Positions 1 through 7,877 of a DNA stretch of 64,000 bases are shown here, piece after piece (position 1 is the stretch's first letter; each line of letters starts with the position of its first letter). This stretch comes from Micromonospora sp. MH99 (lineage in GTDB: Bacteria; Actinomycetota; Actinomycetes; Mycobacteriales; Micromonosporaceae), in the NCBI RefSeq assembly GCF_021442385.1, contig NZ_MUZA01000011.1:62001-126000 (forward strand), read 5' to 3'. The position numbers and the translations under genes are program-made. Under the pieces are notes generated by a model. That model was given only the letters and a program-made list of their open reading frames with translations, did not search any database and had not been told where the DNA came from.

Positions 1-1863
1 CAGCACGCCGCACCGGTCCGGCAGGGTGGCGGCGGTGACCTGGAGGAAGACCTTCTGGCCGGCACGCCCGTCGAACGCCAGGCGGCTCACCGCCCCCGGT
101 TGGGCGAGCGTCGCCCGCACCGCCGGCCCGTCCAGCGTGAGTGTCTTCTCCTCGTCGGTGACGGTGACGACCCGTACCGTCGCGCGGCCCAGGTCGGCGT
201 CGGCCGGGTCGAGCACCACCTGGTGGTCGCCGGTCTCGGTGAGCGTGGTGGTGTCGATGAAGCCGACACCGGAGATGACGCAGCCGGTCGCCAGTTGACG
301 CCCCTGCGGGTCGAGCAGCAGCAGGATGCCGCACCGGTCCGGCGTGGTGGCGGCCGGCACCTCGACGAAGATCTTCTGACCGGCGCGGCCGGGCACCTTC
401 AGGGCGGCGGTGGCACCGGGTCGGGTGACCTCCAGGGTGACGTCACCGACGCCGGGGACGTCCCGCTGGGCCCGCGCGGCGTCGGTGGCGAACGCGACCT
501 GTCCGGTGAGGGCGACGTCGAGCGTGCAGTCGGCGAGGGTCCGCGGGTCGGTGACGCCGGCCCGCCGGCAGACGAGTTCGGCGGTGGCCCGGTTGGGCAG
601 GTCGCCGACGGTGAGCAACCGGTCGGGGAAGCGCCGGTCGGTGAACGTGCCGGTGTCCTGACCCGGTTCGTAGTCGAACAGCGACCGGGGGGCCGCGACG
701 CGCCAACTGTCGGCGAAGCCGGGGTAGAGCGCCTCGAACGTGGGCGGCTGGGCCACCCGCTTACCGTCGCGGACGGTCAGATCGTCGCCCGGGTCACCGT
801 CGTGGTCACCGAGCAGACCCTCCAACGTCCCGGCCCGGGCGTCCGGAGCGCTGACGCTCACGCTCAGCCCCCACACGCCGAGGGGGTGCGCGGTGAGCCG
901 GGTGCCGTCCGGCCAGTCCGCCGTCACCGTGCCGTCCCACCAGGTGGTGACCGTGCCGCCGTGCGGGAGCTTCGTCCCGGTCGGCGCGACGATCGCCGGT
1001 GCGCCGTTCACCCGGACGACCGGGCCGCCGGGCGTCGCGTACACGGTGACCCGGTCGCCGCGCACCCGTGCCGCGACCGCGGAGTTGACGGCCACCGTCG
1101 AGCTGGCCGGGAACATCGTCTGTCGGGTCTGGACCTCGAAGTCGTCGGTCGTCGAGCGGCTGAGCACGAACTCCCCGGCGGCCTGGAAGTCGTACCGGAG
1201 GCCGTCGTAGGTCAGCAGGTGCGGGTCACCGTTGCTGTTCGCGCAGCGGTAGCCCTTGCCGATCACGGAGATCGAACAACCCCCGCCCGAGGGCGGTCGC
1301 GGCGCAGGCGGGTCGCAGTCCTTGCCATTCGACGGCAGCTTCATGCCGCTGTACGTCGTGCGCAGCGGCAACCCGGCGCCTGCGCGGTACGCGTTCTCCG
1401 CCAGGACCGCGTGCACCTCGCCGGGATCCACGCCGCTGGCGAACTGGCCGCCCTGGGTGCAGAACTGACCCCGATCGGTGTCGTTGGCCAGGTCGAGAGC
1501 GTGGTTCATCTCGTGGATGAGGGTGGCGCACTGGTCCTCGGTGAAGTCCTTCCCCTCGCCCGGCAACGCGCGCCCGTCGTTCTCCGGCACCCAGTTGATC
1601 TGCACGTCGCTGCCCGGGACGTACGTCGTCGTGTCGCTCTCGTTGCCGACGATGGGCCGGCGCACCTTGATCGTCTTCTTGTGGGCCTGCAACGCGTCGA
1701 GCACCGCGCCGTTGCCCGAGCCGCGGATCTGCCCGACGCAGCCCGCGTACTCCGTCTGCACGTCGGAGTTGACGCTGATCACGGCGGACGCCGACTGGGG
1801 GGCCAGCAGCACCAGCACCCCGGCCAGGACCACGCCCAGACGGATCGCGCGCACGCCGGTCAC
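1..1863 (-). CDS. Secreted M91-like metallopeptidase with VWD domain (C-terminus cut by window edge)
   Basis: This frame runs open to the window edge, giving 621 codons without a stop. A signal peptide comes first, with a hydrophobic core rich in V/L and a likely cleavage after QSASA at about residue 27. A zinc-peptidase motif HEMNH lies at residues 117-121. About 30 residues later comes a Glu-rich segment reading EVHAVLAENAYR and then LPLRTTY, the arrangement seen in peptidase family M91 (NleD-like). From about residue 208 the motif GDPHLLTYDG opens a von Willebrand type D domain that ends near GLLGDHDGDPGDDL. Two or more beta-sandwich repeats containing PDRCG follow. The GTG start is chosen because it overlaps the upstream lipoprotein stop (GTGA), which implies translational coupling, and an SD-like GAGGTGAGGGG precedes it. 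Seen: motifs and overlap. Inferred: an extracellular zinc protease or adhesin. The substrate is unknown. Confidence 0.82.
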   Translation of the reverse strand, partial: MTGVRAIRLGVVLAGVLVLLAPQSASAVISVNSDVQTEYAGCVGQIRGSGNGAVLDALQAHKKTIKVRRPIVGNESDTTTYVPGSDVQINWVPENDGRALPGEGKDFTEDQCATLIHEMNHALDLANDTDRGQFCTQGGQFASGVDPGEVHAVLAENAYRAGAGLPLRTTYSGMKLPSNGKDCDPPAPRPPSGGGCSISVIGKGYRCANSNGDPHLLTYDGLRYDFQAAGEFVLSRSTTDDFEVQTRQTMFPASSTVAVNSAVAARVRGDRVTVYATPGGPVVRVNGAPAIVAPTGTKLPHGGTVTTWWDGTVTADWPDGTRLTAHPLGVWGLSVSVSAPDARAGTLEGLLGDHDGDPGDDLTVRDGKRVAQPPTFEALYPGFADSWRVAAPRSLFDYEPGQDTGTFTDRRFPDRLLTVGDLPNRATAELVCRRAGVTDPRTLADCTLDVALTGQVAFATDAARAQRDVPGVGDVTLEVTRPGATAALKVPGRAGQKIFVEVPAATTPDRCGILLLLDPQGRQLATGCVISGVGFIDTTTLTETGDHQVVLDPADADLGRATVRVVTVTDEEKTLTLDGPAVRATLAQPGAVSRLAFDGRAGQKVFLQVTAATLPDRCGVL

Positions 1864-2471
1864 CCGCCCCTCACCTCGAAGTCGACAGTGCCCTGCTCGG
1901 CCGTCGCGGCGCAGGCGTCCGCCGGCACGTCCGGCAGGGGTGCCCGCAGGTAGCCCACCACCAGCCGGTACGCCCCCGGCTGGTCCACCGGCCACCACGT
2001 CACCGTGGCGCCGCCGCGCCCGTCGGAGGCGGAGGTGGTCAGCGCCGCCCCGACGGGGCTCTGCGGGTCACTGCCGAGGGTCAGCTCCACCGAACCGCGC
2101 GGTGACACCGGGACCAGGTTCTCGATGAGGTACGCCGTGAAGTCCCGGTAGTAGGCGGCAGCACCGATGGCGGGGGCGACCGGCGCTCCGTCGCGCGTGA
2201 GCGACAGCACCGTCACCGCCCCGTCCGGCACCCGGCTCAGTCGGCACTCGGCGTCCCGGTTGTTGACCAGCTTGAGCCGCAGGTTGACCTGTTCACCCAC
2301 CCGGTACGCGGGCTGCGAGGCCGTGACGGTGAGGCCGACAGTCGCCGTACCGCCGGAGGGGGCCGGCGCGGGACGCGACCGGCGGCATCCGACAGTCGTG
2401 GCCAGTAGCAGCACGGCGAGGCAGCCGGCGAGCGCCACCCGCCCTGCCGACCCTGCCCGGGGTACGCCCAT
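1860..2471 (-). CDS. Lipoprotein with an Ig-like beta domain
   Basis: The protein has 203 residues. Its N-terminus is a lipoprotein signal peptide with a Leu/Ala-rich core ending TTVGC, so Cys29 would be lipidated, followed by an Arg/Pro/Ala linker. The rest, from about residue 42, is predicted to be all-beta: ASQPAYRVGEQVNLRLKLVN resembles the first strands of BsuPI/Ig-like domains that follow many actinobacterial lipoprotein linkers. It contains only two Cys after the lipobox. SD GAGGAGG lies about 10 nt before the ATG. Its stop overlaps the start of the M91/VWD gene by four bases, so the two are probably made together. It could tether or chaperone that secreted protein, but this is inference from context. 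Function unknown. Confidence 0.8.
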   Translation of the reverse strand: MGVPRAGSAGRVALAGCLAVLLLATTVGCRRSRPAPAPSGGTATVGLTVTASQPAYRVGEQVNLRLKLVNNRDAECRLSRVPDGAVTVLSLTRDGAPVAPAIGAAAYYRDFTAYLIENLVPVSPRGSVELTLGSDPQSPVGAALTTSASDGRGGATVTWWPVDQPGAYRLVVGYLRAPLPDVPADACAATAEQGTVDFEVRGG

Positions 2472-2590
2472 GGGCCGCGCGCCTCCTCGGACCGACGTCC
2501 GTCGTCGGCGATCCCGGCCAGCCTGCGCCGCAGGTGCGGGTGAGCGCTGTCGTCATCCGGCCCGGCTGATGTCCAGTAGCCGACGCGCCC

Positions 2591-2610
2591 GACGGCCGGG
2601 CGCGGCCGTC
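2591..2610 (-). terminator. GC hairpin at the end of the immunity gene
   Basis: A perfect 7-bp inverted repeat (GACGGCC and GGCCGTC) around a 6-nt loop overlaps the last codons and stop of the gene ending at 2609. There is no T-tract. It may separate the toxin/immunity transcript from the lipoprotein gene downstream. Confidence 0.35.
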
Positions 2611-3211
2611 AGAGGCGCCAGATCGTGGCCGCGCCGGCCAGGGCGGCTTCGTGGTATGGCGTCCGCGTTGAGCCGCCGGCGATGACCTCGACCGGCCACT
2701 TCTGCCGCAGTGTCGTCCACAACTGCGCCATCACTCCCGAGTACGTCGCGAGCTCGTCGGCGCCCTCGGCCACCTGCAACACGTACAGCCAGGCTGCGTT
2801 GTCCGGTGCGCCGTCGAGCGGCGCCCGCCAGACGCGGTGCAGGCTGCGGCCACCCCGACGCGGGGCATCGGTGGACAGGAGGTCGTCGGCAGGTGTCGGG
2901 TCGGGGGCGTCCGCCGGGCCGGTGGGGCTGAACCGGTACGGCGGGGCCGGCACCTCGGCGATGATCGGCACGTCGGCCAGGTCGCTGCCGTCCGGGTCAC
3001 CGAGGAAGGAGCGCATCAGGGCCTTTTCCTCGGCGGTGATGCCGACCCCGTGGTACGCGAGGTTCAGCAGCAGCGTGTCGTCGGCCAGGTCCAGTTCACC
3101 TGCGGAGTAGTGCTCCCGCACGGTGCCGAGGGTGTCGTCGGCCAGCCGCCCCGCGAGGCGGCGGCACACCTCGGCGACCGCCGCGTACGACTTCACATCC
3201 ATGGTGTTCAT
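2609..3211 (-). CDS. Candidate immunity protein for the EndoU toxin
   Basis: The protein has 200 residues and no signal peptide or membrane segment, so it is cytosolic. It is Asp/Glu-rich, as immunity proteins often are. No family was recognised. The open frame continues upstream to 3310, but the ATG at 3211 is preferred because it overlaps the toxin stop codon (ATGA), the usual coupling of toxin and immunity genes. A second ATG three codons later is also possible. Assignment rests on position: last gene of the WXG100-toxin operon, immediately after a nuclease toxin. Some segments (residues 40-75) look helical and the C-terminal half looks mixed alpha/beta. Alternative: a secretion chaperone for the toxin. 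Confidence 0.65.
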   Translation of the reverse strand: MNTMDVKSYAAVAEVCRRLAGRLADDTLGTVREHYSAGELDLADDTLLLNLAYHGVGITAEEKALMRSFLGDPDGSDLADVPIIAEVPAPPYRFSPTGPADAPDPTPADDLLSTDAPRRGGRSLHRVWRAPLDGAPDNAAWLYVLQVAEGADELATYSGVMAQLWTTLRQKWPVEVIAGGSTRTPYHEAALAGAATIWRL

Positions 3212-4539
3212 CTCTTGTTGTAGGGGCCGAGATCGGTCGTCGTGACGTTCCCCTGGGCGTCCTGGACAACCCTGACGATCCTTCTGCCCTTCGGGCCTTC
3301 CCAGGTCCAACTGCCGTCGCCGCCGACAGCGGGATTACTGTAACGAGGCGCGACGCTGCCCGGGACTCCCCGGGGAGCGGGGGTCGGCGCATTCGGGTTC
3401 TTGATGACGCCCGGGTCGCTCGGGTCCACCGGGTAGGACGTGCGTATCTCGCCGTCGGCGAGCACCGTCGTCTTGACCTTGACGCCGTCTACAACGCCTT
3501 CGTAGTCGTACGCCCACCGCTGATTGCCGTTCGCGTCCTTGGTCAGGTACGGCCCTTTCACCGGCGGGCCCTGCTGCGTCACCTGAATCGCGGCGTCGCG
3601 AATCTTCGACTCGTCCCAGGTCTTCGGGAACTCCGTCTTGTCGCGCAAGCCGGTGCCCGCGAGGTGGCCGCCCTGCCGGCCGCCATCACCCTCGATGATG
3701 TGCTTCTTCGACACATCGGTGTACCGAATGTCGCCCGGGTCCGGCGGCCGCGTCGGCTTGGGTGGCCGGATGGGCTGCGTCGACGCGGGCGGCGTGGGCG
3801 GTGCGCTTCGCTGCGTCGGCGCGGAGTTGGTGGCGCCCGAGCCGCTCGACCCGGCCCGGGGCCGCTGCTGCGACACCCGCACCGTCGTCGGGGAGCCACT
3901 GGAGATCGGCGGCCCTCCGGGCTGCGGACGGCCGAGGGGCGCCAGCGCCGCGCGGATCGCGGTGGCGCAGCGAGCCGCCGCGGCCTGATAGAGGCTCTTC
4001 GCCGCAAGCGCGGAAGCCCGAGCCTGCTCGCGTTCCGCCTCGCACAACCGCGCGGCCTGACCGATGCGGACGGCCATCGTGAAGACCGGCTCTCGTTGCC
4101 CCGCCGCGTACGACTCGTTGAGCCCGCGCCAGACACCCGGCCCGTAGGTGCGCCGACCGGTCAGGCCGCAGAACTGACCGAGCAGGTTCCGGTACTGACT
4201 GTCCGCAGCCATCGCGAGGCGTAGCGCGGCCCGGGACTGTGCCTGGGCACGCGCCAGCTCGTTCGCGAAGGCGGACAGGGCCTGTGCGCCGGCGAGGTAG
4301 GCGTCGGCCAGGGCCTTCGCCTGGTCGGGCAGTTGCGCGAGTTCGCGGTCCACGGTCGCGGCGAAGTCGCCCCGCAGGGCCAGCGCGCCGCTGCTCGCCG
4401 CGATGGACCGCAGTCGGACGTGGTGCCCGTTGGCCGCCGCGGCCCGGCGCTGGAAATCGGCCGCCATGGCCTGGATCGAGGCTGGTTCGCCGGGGGTCGG
4501 ATCACCGTCGTAGAGGTCGAGGACCTGCCAGTCGTCCAT
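3208..4539 (-). CDS. T7SS-exported polymorphic toxin with C-terminal EndoU nuclease domain
   Basis: The protein has 443 residues. Residues about 8-200 form a long helical region. It opens with YDGDPTPGEPASIQAMAADF, which matches the N-terminal signal domain of actinobacterial T7SS effectors. A Pro/Ser/Thr/Gln-rich linker (205-270) leads to the toxin region. Residues 277-371 carry the bacterial EndoU signature: KKHIIEGD, then GGHLAGTG, DKTEFPKTWDESKI, and GEIRTSYP near the end. The expected catalytic residues are present: His280, His292 and Lys301, with the Thr/Ser-Tyr-Pro motif at 368-370. EndoU toxins cleave RNA, often tRNA, in a target cell. About 70 further residues follow the domain, which is longer than usual. 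The gene lies 12 nt after a WXG100 gene and overlaps the downstream candidate immunity gene by four bases. Domain call: recognition of the motif pattern. Export by T7SS: inferred. Confidence 0.82.
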   Translation of the reverse strand: MDDWQVLDLYDGDPTPGEPASIQAMAADFQRRAAAANGHHVRLRSIAASSGALALRGDFAATVDRELAQLPDQAKALADAYLAGAQALSAFANELARAQAQSRAALRLAMAADSQYRNLLGQFCGLTGRRTYGPGVWRGLNESYAAGQREPVFTMAVRIGQAARLCEAEREQARASALAAKSLYQAAAARCATAIRAALAPLGRPQPGGPPISSGSPTTVRVSQQRPRAGSSGSGATNSAPTQRSAPPTPPASTQPIRPPKPTRPPDPGDIRYTDVSKKHIIEGDGGRQGGHLAGTGLRDKTEFPKTWDESKIRDAAIQVTQQGPPVKGPYLTKDANGNQRWAYDYEGVVDGVKVKTTVLADGEIRTSYPVDPSDPGVIKNPNAPTPAPRGVPGSVAPRYSNPAVGGDGSWTWEGPKGRRIVRVVQDAQGNVTTTDLGPYNKR

Positions 4540-4551
4540 GTCGGCAGGTAC

Positions 4552-4848
4552 TCAGCCGTTGATGCCCCCGGCCAGCCGGGCGTCCAGCTCCTGGTGCTCG
4601 CGGACGACCCCCACCAGGAACGACGACATGCCCTCCAGCCCACCGATCATGTTCTGGGCGCCGGTGGTCCACTGCTGGTAGGAGTCCTGGAAACGGCCCG
4701 ACGCCAGCTGGGTGCGGAACTCGCTGTTGACCAGTTGGTCGATCATCGCCTTCAGGGCGTTCAGCTTCTGGGTCATCTCCTCCTGCCCGCTGGTCAGGCT
4801 CCGGGCCGCCGACTGGAGACCCTCGTAGCCGACGCTGACGTCACTCAT
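4552..4848 (-). CDS. WXG100-family T7SS substrate
   Basis: The protein has 98 residues, the usual WXG100 length. Two amphipathic helices are separated by a turn, with WTTG at about residues 59-62 in place of the canonical WXG. The start MSDVSVGYEG is chosen over longer upstream options because of its length and an SD-like AAGGGGAAG just before it. It overlaps the end of the preceding WXG100-like gene by eight bases. WXG100 proteins form helical-hairpin dimers that are co-secreted with effectors by T7SS ATPases. Here the likely partner is the neighbouring 103-residue protein and the likely cargo is the EndoU protein downstream. Confidence 0.85.
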   Translation of the reverse strand: MSDVSVGYEGLQSAARSLTSGQEEMTQKLNALKAMIDQLVNSEFRTQLASGRFQDSYQQWTTGAQNMIGGLEGMSSFLVGVVREHQELDARLAGGING

Positions 4849-5152
4849 GAGTCTTCCCCTTCGAAGGTTGGTTGGTCGGCAACTGACTGCCGAGTGCGCT
4901 GTCGAGCTGGGCGTGGCCCGCGACCACACCGTCGAGCCGGGCCGCGGCCGCCGCCACGGCAGCCAGCAGGCCGGCCCGGTGCCGCGTCGCCGCCGTCGTG
5001 AAGTCCGTGAGGGCGACGTCGACGTCTCGCGAACCGGTCGCCGCGAGGCGCGGGGTCTGCTGCCCGGTCGACTCCAGATCCGAGCGTACGTGCGTCAACT
5101 GTCGGGCGGCGTCGACGACCGCGTCCCGATCAAAACCGAACCCGGTTGCCAT
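4841..5152 (-). CDS. WXG100-like / ESX-associated small helical protein
   Basis: The protein has 103 residues and is predicted to be all helical. Its N-terminal half is FGFDRDAVVDAARQLTHVRS, then an Ala-rich helix (TTAATRHRAGLLAAVAAAAARLDGV). No exact WXG motif is visible, so it resembles the non-WXG partners and EspC-like proteins of actinobacterial T7SS loci. It is the first gene of the leftward operon, with an AAGGG SD element before the ATG. It overlaps the following WXG100 gene, so equimolar production of a heterodimer is plausible. About 170 bp separate it from the divergent kinase gene, and both promoters must lie there. Confidence 0.75.
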   Translation of the reverse strand: MATGFGFDRDAVVDAARQLTHVRSDLESTGQQTPRLAATGSRDVDVALTDFTTAATRHRAGLLAAVAAAAARLDGVVAGHAQLDSALGSQLPTNQPSKGKTHE

Positions 5153-5323
5153 CGCCCCGTGACCCTTTCGGGAAGCCGTGTCTCCGGCGATCGGAGTCGG
5201 CCTCGCGGACCACTGGCGACGGACCCACCGGGCGGGTCGGTCTGTTGTGGACGGACACCGGCCCGTGACCGGGCGGAGTATCGTACGCGCCGACTGTAGT
5301 GCTCGACGGCAAGGAGCGCGAGG

Positions 5324-7867
5324 GTGTCAGATCCCCAGCCGGCGCAGCGGCTCGTCGCGGGTCGCTACCGGTTGGAGAGCGTGCTCGGCCGGGGTGGCAT
5401 GGGGGTCGTGTGGCGCGCGACCGACGAGCTGATCGGGCGCGTCGTCGCGGTCAAGGAGGTCCGCGCACCGGCCGGTCTGACCGGCGAGGAACGCCTGCTG
5501 TTCGGCGAGCGGGCGCTGCGGGAGGCGCGGACCGCCGGGCAGATCAACCATCCGGCGGTCGTGGCGATCCACGACCTGGTGCCGGCCGGCGGTGACGACG
5601 AGGCCGTCTACATCGTGACCGAGCTGGTGGACGCCCCCACGCTGGCCGACCTCCTCGAACGGGAGGGGGCGTTGCCGCCGGCCCGGGTGACGGCGATCGC
5701 CGTACGCATGCTGGACGCGCTGGACGCCGCGCACTCGGTAGGTGTCGTGCACCGTGACGTCAAGCCCGGCAACATCATGGTGCTCCCCGGCGACGCGGTG
5801 AAGTTGCTCGACTTCGGCATCGCGCAGGCGGTGGGGGACGCACGCCTGACCCGGCACGGCATGATGGGCTCGACCGGGTACCTCGCACCGGAGCTGTTCC
5901 ACGGCAGCGAACCCACGCCGGCGGCCGATCTCTGGTCGGCGGGCGTGACGCTCGCCCAGGCCGTCACCGGTGAGCTGCCGTTCGAGCGGGCGTCCACCGC
6001 GGCCACCCTGCACGCCGTCCTGTACGACGACATCCCGGCCATGACGTGTGGGGAGCCGTTGGCCACGGTGATCAGTGGCCTGCTCACGCGGGATGTGGCG
6101 CACCGGCTCACCGTCCAGCGGGCCCGCGATCTGCTCGCCGTTCCGGTCGACGCCGGGGCGACCGGCCGCCGGGACACCGCCGCCTCCGACCCACTCGCCT
6201 CGGACGGCGTCGAGGCCGACGCCGACGGCGACGCCGACGGTGAGCCGGTGGGCGAGTCCTGGGAGCGGCAGGCCACGACCGTGCACCCGGACCGGTCCAC
6301 GCCACCTCGCCAGCGGCAGAGCGCGGCGTCATCACCACCGTCGACCGGGGCGGTGGCGACCACGTTCCCGGTCGAGGTGCCGGAGAAGACCCGGGGCGCC
6401 CTCGTCCTGGCTCAGCTGGCCCTGATCGTCCTCACGATCTGGGCGGTTGTCCTGTTCGTCGAGGTGGTGACGGCAAGCGTCCTCCCCGAGTGGATGCCGA
6501 TCCCCGCCGCCCTCACCATCGGGGTGCTGGCGTTTTGGACGGCGGCGGATGCGATCGTCGACCCGTGGCACGGCACGCTGCGGTTCGGCCCGGATTCCCT
6601 CCGCTTCCAGGGCGCGCGCGGATCACCGCCCGACCTGCCTTTCAAGCATGTCGCCAGCATCGCGGTGTGGCCCGGCGCCGGGTCGTCGACCGGCACCTCG
6701 CGGCTGGGGATCGAGCTGTCGGCGCGTACGCCCGCGCCGGCGCACGGGAGGGTGTTCCAGGGGCCCCCGCAGCGGGACGGCCGGGGGCCGATGTGGATCG
6801 TCGGTGACATCGGCATGGGCCCGAAAACGATGGCAGCCAGACTGGGCACCCTCGTCCCTGAGCACGTCCGGATCGATCAGTCCCCGGAGGTGCCGGTCTG
6901 GGCGGCTCGGGCGTTCCAACCGCTCGGCCCCCGGCGGCCGGGGCTGCTGCTGCGGTTCGTGTTGGTCGCCAGCCTCATCCTGGGCGGTCATCTCCTCGTG
7001 CACCAGCGGAATTCCACGATGGTGACGCTGGACGACGCCGAGGTCAGCGCGGTGGCGTTCAGCCCGGACGGCGTGACGCTCGCCAGCGCGGACGCCGGGA
7101 CCTTCGCGATCACATTCTGGGATGTGGCGACGCGCAAGACGGCAGCCGTCGCCGCGGGGCACCGCGAGGAGATCAAGGTGCTCGTCTTCAGCCCCGACGG
7201 CAAGACCCTCGCCAGTGGTGGGCGGGACGGTGTCGTCAAGCTCTGGGATGTCGCCAGCCGGCAGGTCCGGGCGACACTCGTCTTCGGCGAGTACGACACG
7301 GTGACCCGGCTGCTGTTCTCTCCCGGTGGGGACAGCATCGCGGCCGTCGGTTCCGGCGACGTCAAGGTGTGGCCGATGGCGTCGTTGGGCAAGCCGGTCG
7401 ACCTGTCGGCGGGGGACATGGGGGTCCAGACGATTCGCTTCACTCCGGACGGACGTGTTCTCGTGGGCATCGACGGGCAGGGCGGGGTTCGTGCCTGGGA
7501 GGCGACCAGTGGCCGCAGCGCCGCCCGGATCACCGGGCCCATCGCGCCGTGGGCGGAATTCAGGTCCGACGGTGACACGGTGATCCGTGCCTCCGGCACC
7601 GGCGCCGTCGTGGCGACCCTGGACGGCGGGACGACGCCCCCCGACGCGGCCGCGTTCGGGCCAGGCGACCTCTTCGTCACGGCCGAGCGGGGCGAGGTGC
7701 GGATCTGGCACACCACCACCGCCCGGACAGTCCACAGGTACAAGGAGGGCTTCCTGGACTCCGACGTCCTGCCGTCCGAGGCGGTGGTGATGGCGCCGCG
7801 CGGCGAGGTCGTCGCCCTCGGCGGCGACGAGGGGCTGCGGCTGTGGACGTACGGCCCGTCCCGGTGA
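5324..7867 (+). CDS. Membrane serine/threonine protein kinase with WD40 repeats
   Basis: The protein has 847 residues. A Hanks-type kinase domain spans about 11-270, with glycine loop GRGGMG (22-27), catalytic Lys44 in VAVKEV, HRDVKPGN near 142-149 and DFG near 163. An acidic/Pro-rich segment (about 280-345) leads to two hydrophobic helices (about 365-420), a soluble beta-rich stretch, and another membrane helix near 545-562. From about 570 to the end there are WD40-like beta-propeller blades with repeated FSPDG and LWDV motifs. The GTG start has SD AAGGAG seven bases upstream. Ten bases separate it from the FHA-containing ATPase, so they are co-transcribed. Hanks kinases phosphorylate Thr residues recognised by FHA domains; phospho-control of the secretion ATPase is therefore a reasonable inference. 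Confidence 0.9.
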   Translation: MSDPQPAQRLVAGRYRLESVLGRGGMGVVWRATDELIGRVVAVKEVRAPAGLTGEERLLFGERALREARTAGQINHPAVVAIHDLVPAGGDDEAVYIVTELVDAPTLADLLEREGALPPARVTAIAVRMLDALDAAHSVGVVHRDVKPGNIMVLPGDAVKLLDFGIAQAVGDARLTRHGMMGSTGYLAPELFHGSEPTPAADLWSAGVTLAQAVTGELPFERASTAATLHAVLYDDIPAMTCGEPLATVISGLLTRDVAHRLTVQRARDLLAVPVDAGATGRRDTAASDPLASDGVEADADGDADGEPVGESWERQATTVHPDRSTPPRQRQSAASSPPSTGAVATTFPVEVPEKTRGALVLAQLALIVLTIWAVVLFVEVVTASVLPEWMPIPAALTIGVLAFWTAADAIVDPWHGTLRFGPDSLRFQGARGSPPDLPFKHVASIAVWPGAGSSTGTSRLGIELSARTPAPAHGRVFQGPPQRDGRGPMWIVGDIGMGPKTMAARLGTLVPEHVRIDQSPEVPVWAARAFQPLGPRRPGLLLRFVLVASLILGGHLLVHQRNSTMVTLDDAEVSAVAFSPDGVTLASADAGTFAITFWDVATRKTAAVAAGHREEIKVLVFSPDGKTLASGGRDGVVKLWDVASRQVRATLVFGEYDTVTRLLFSPGGDSIAAVGSGDVKVWPMASLGKPVDLSAGDMGVQTIRFTPDGRVLVGIDGQGGVRAWEATSGRSAARITGPIAPWAEFRSDGDTVIRASGTGAVVATLDGGTTPPDAAAFGPGDLFVTAERGEVRIWHTTTARTVHRYKEGFLDSDVLPSEAVVMAPRGEVVALGGDEGLRLWTYGPSR

Positions 7868-7877
7868 GGACTCGGCG

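Noticed and set aside
100..1953. Long rightward open frame opposite the M91/VWD gene
   Set aside because: It is antisense to a gene with clear domains and its product lacks any recognisable pattern; high GC creates such frames.
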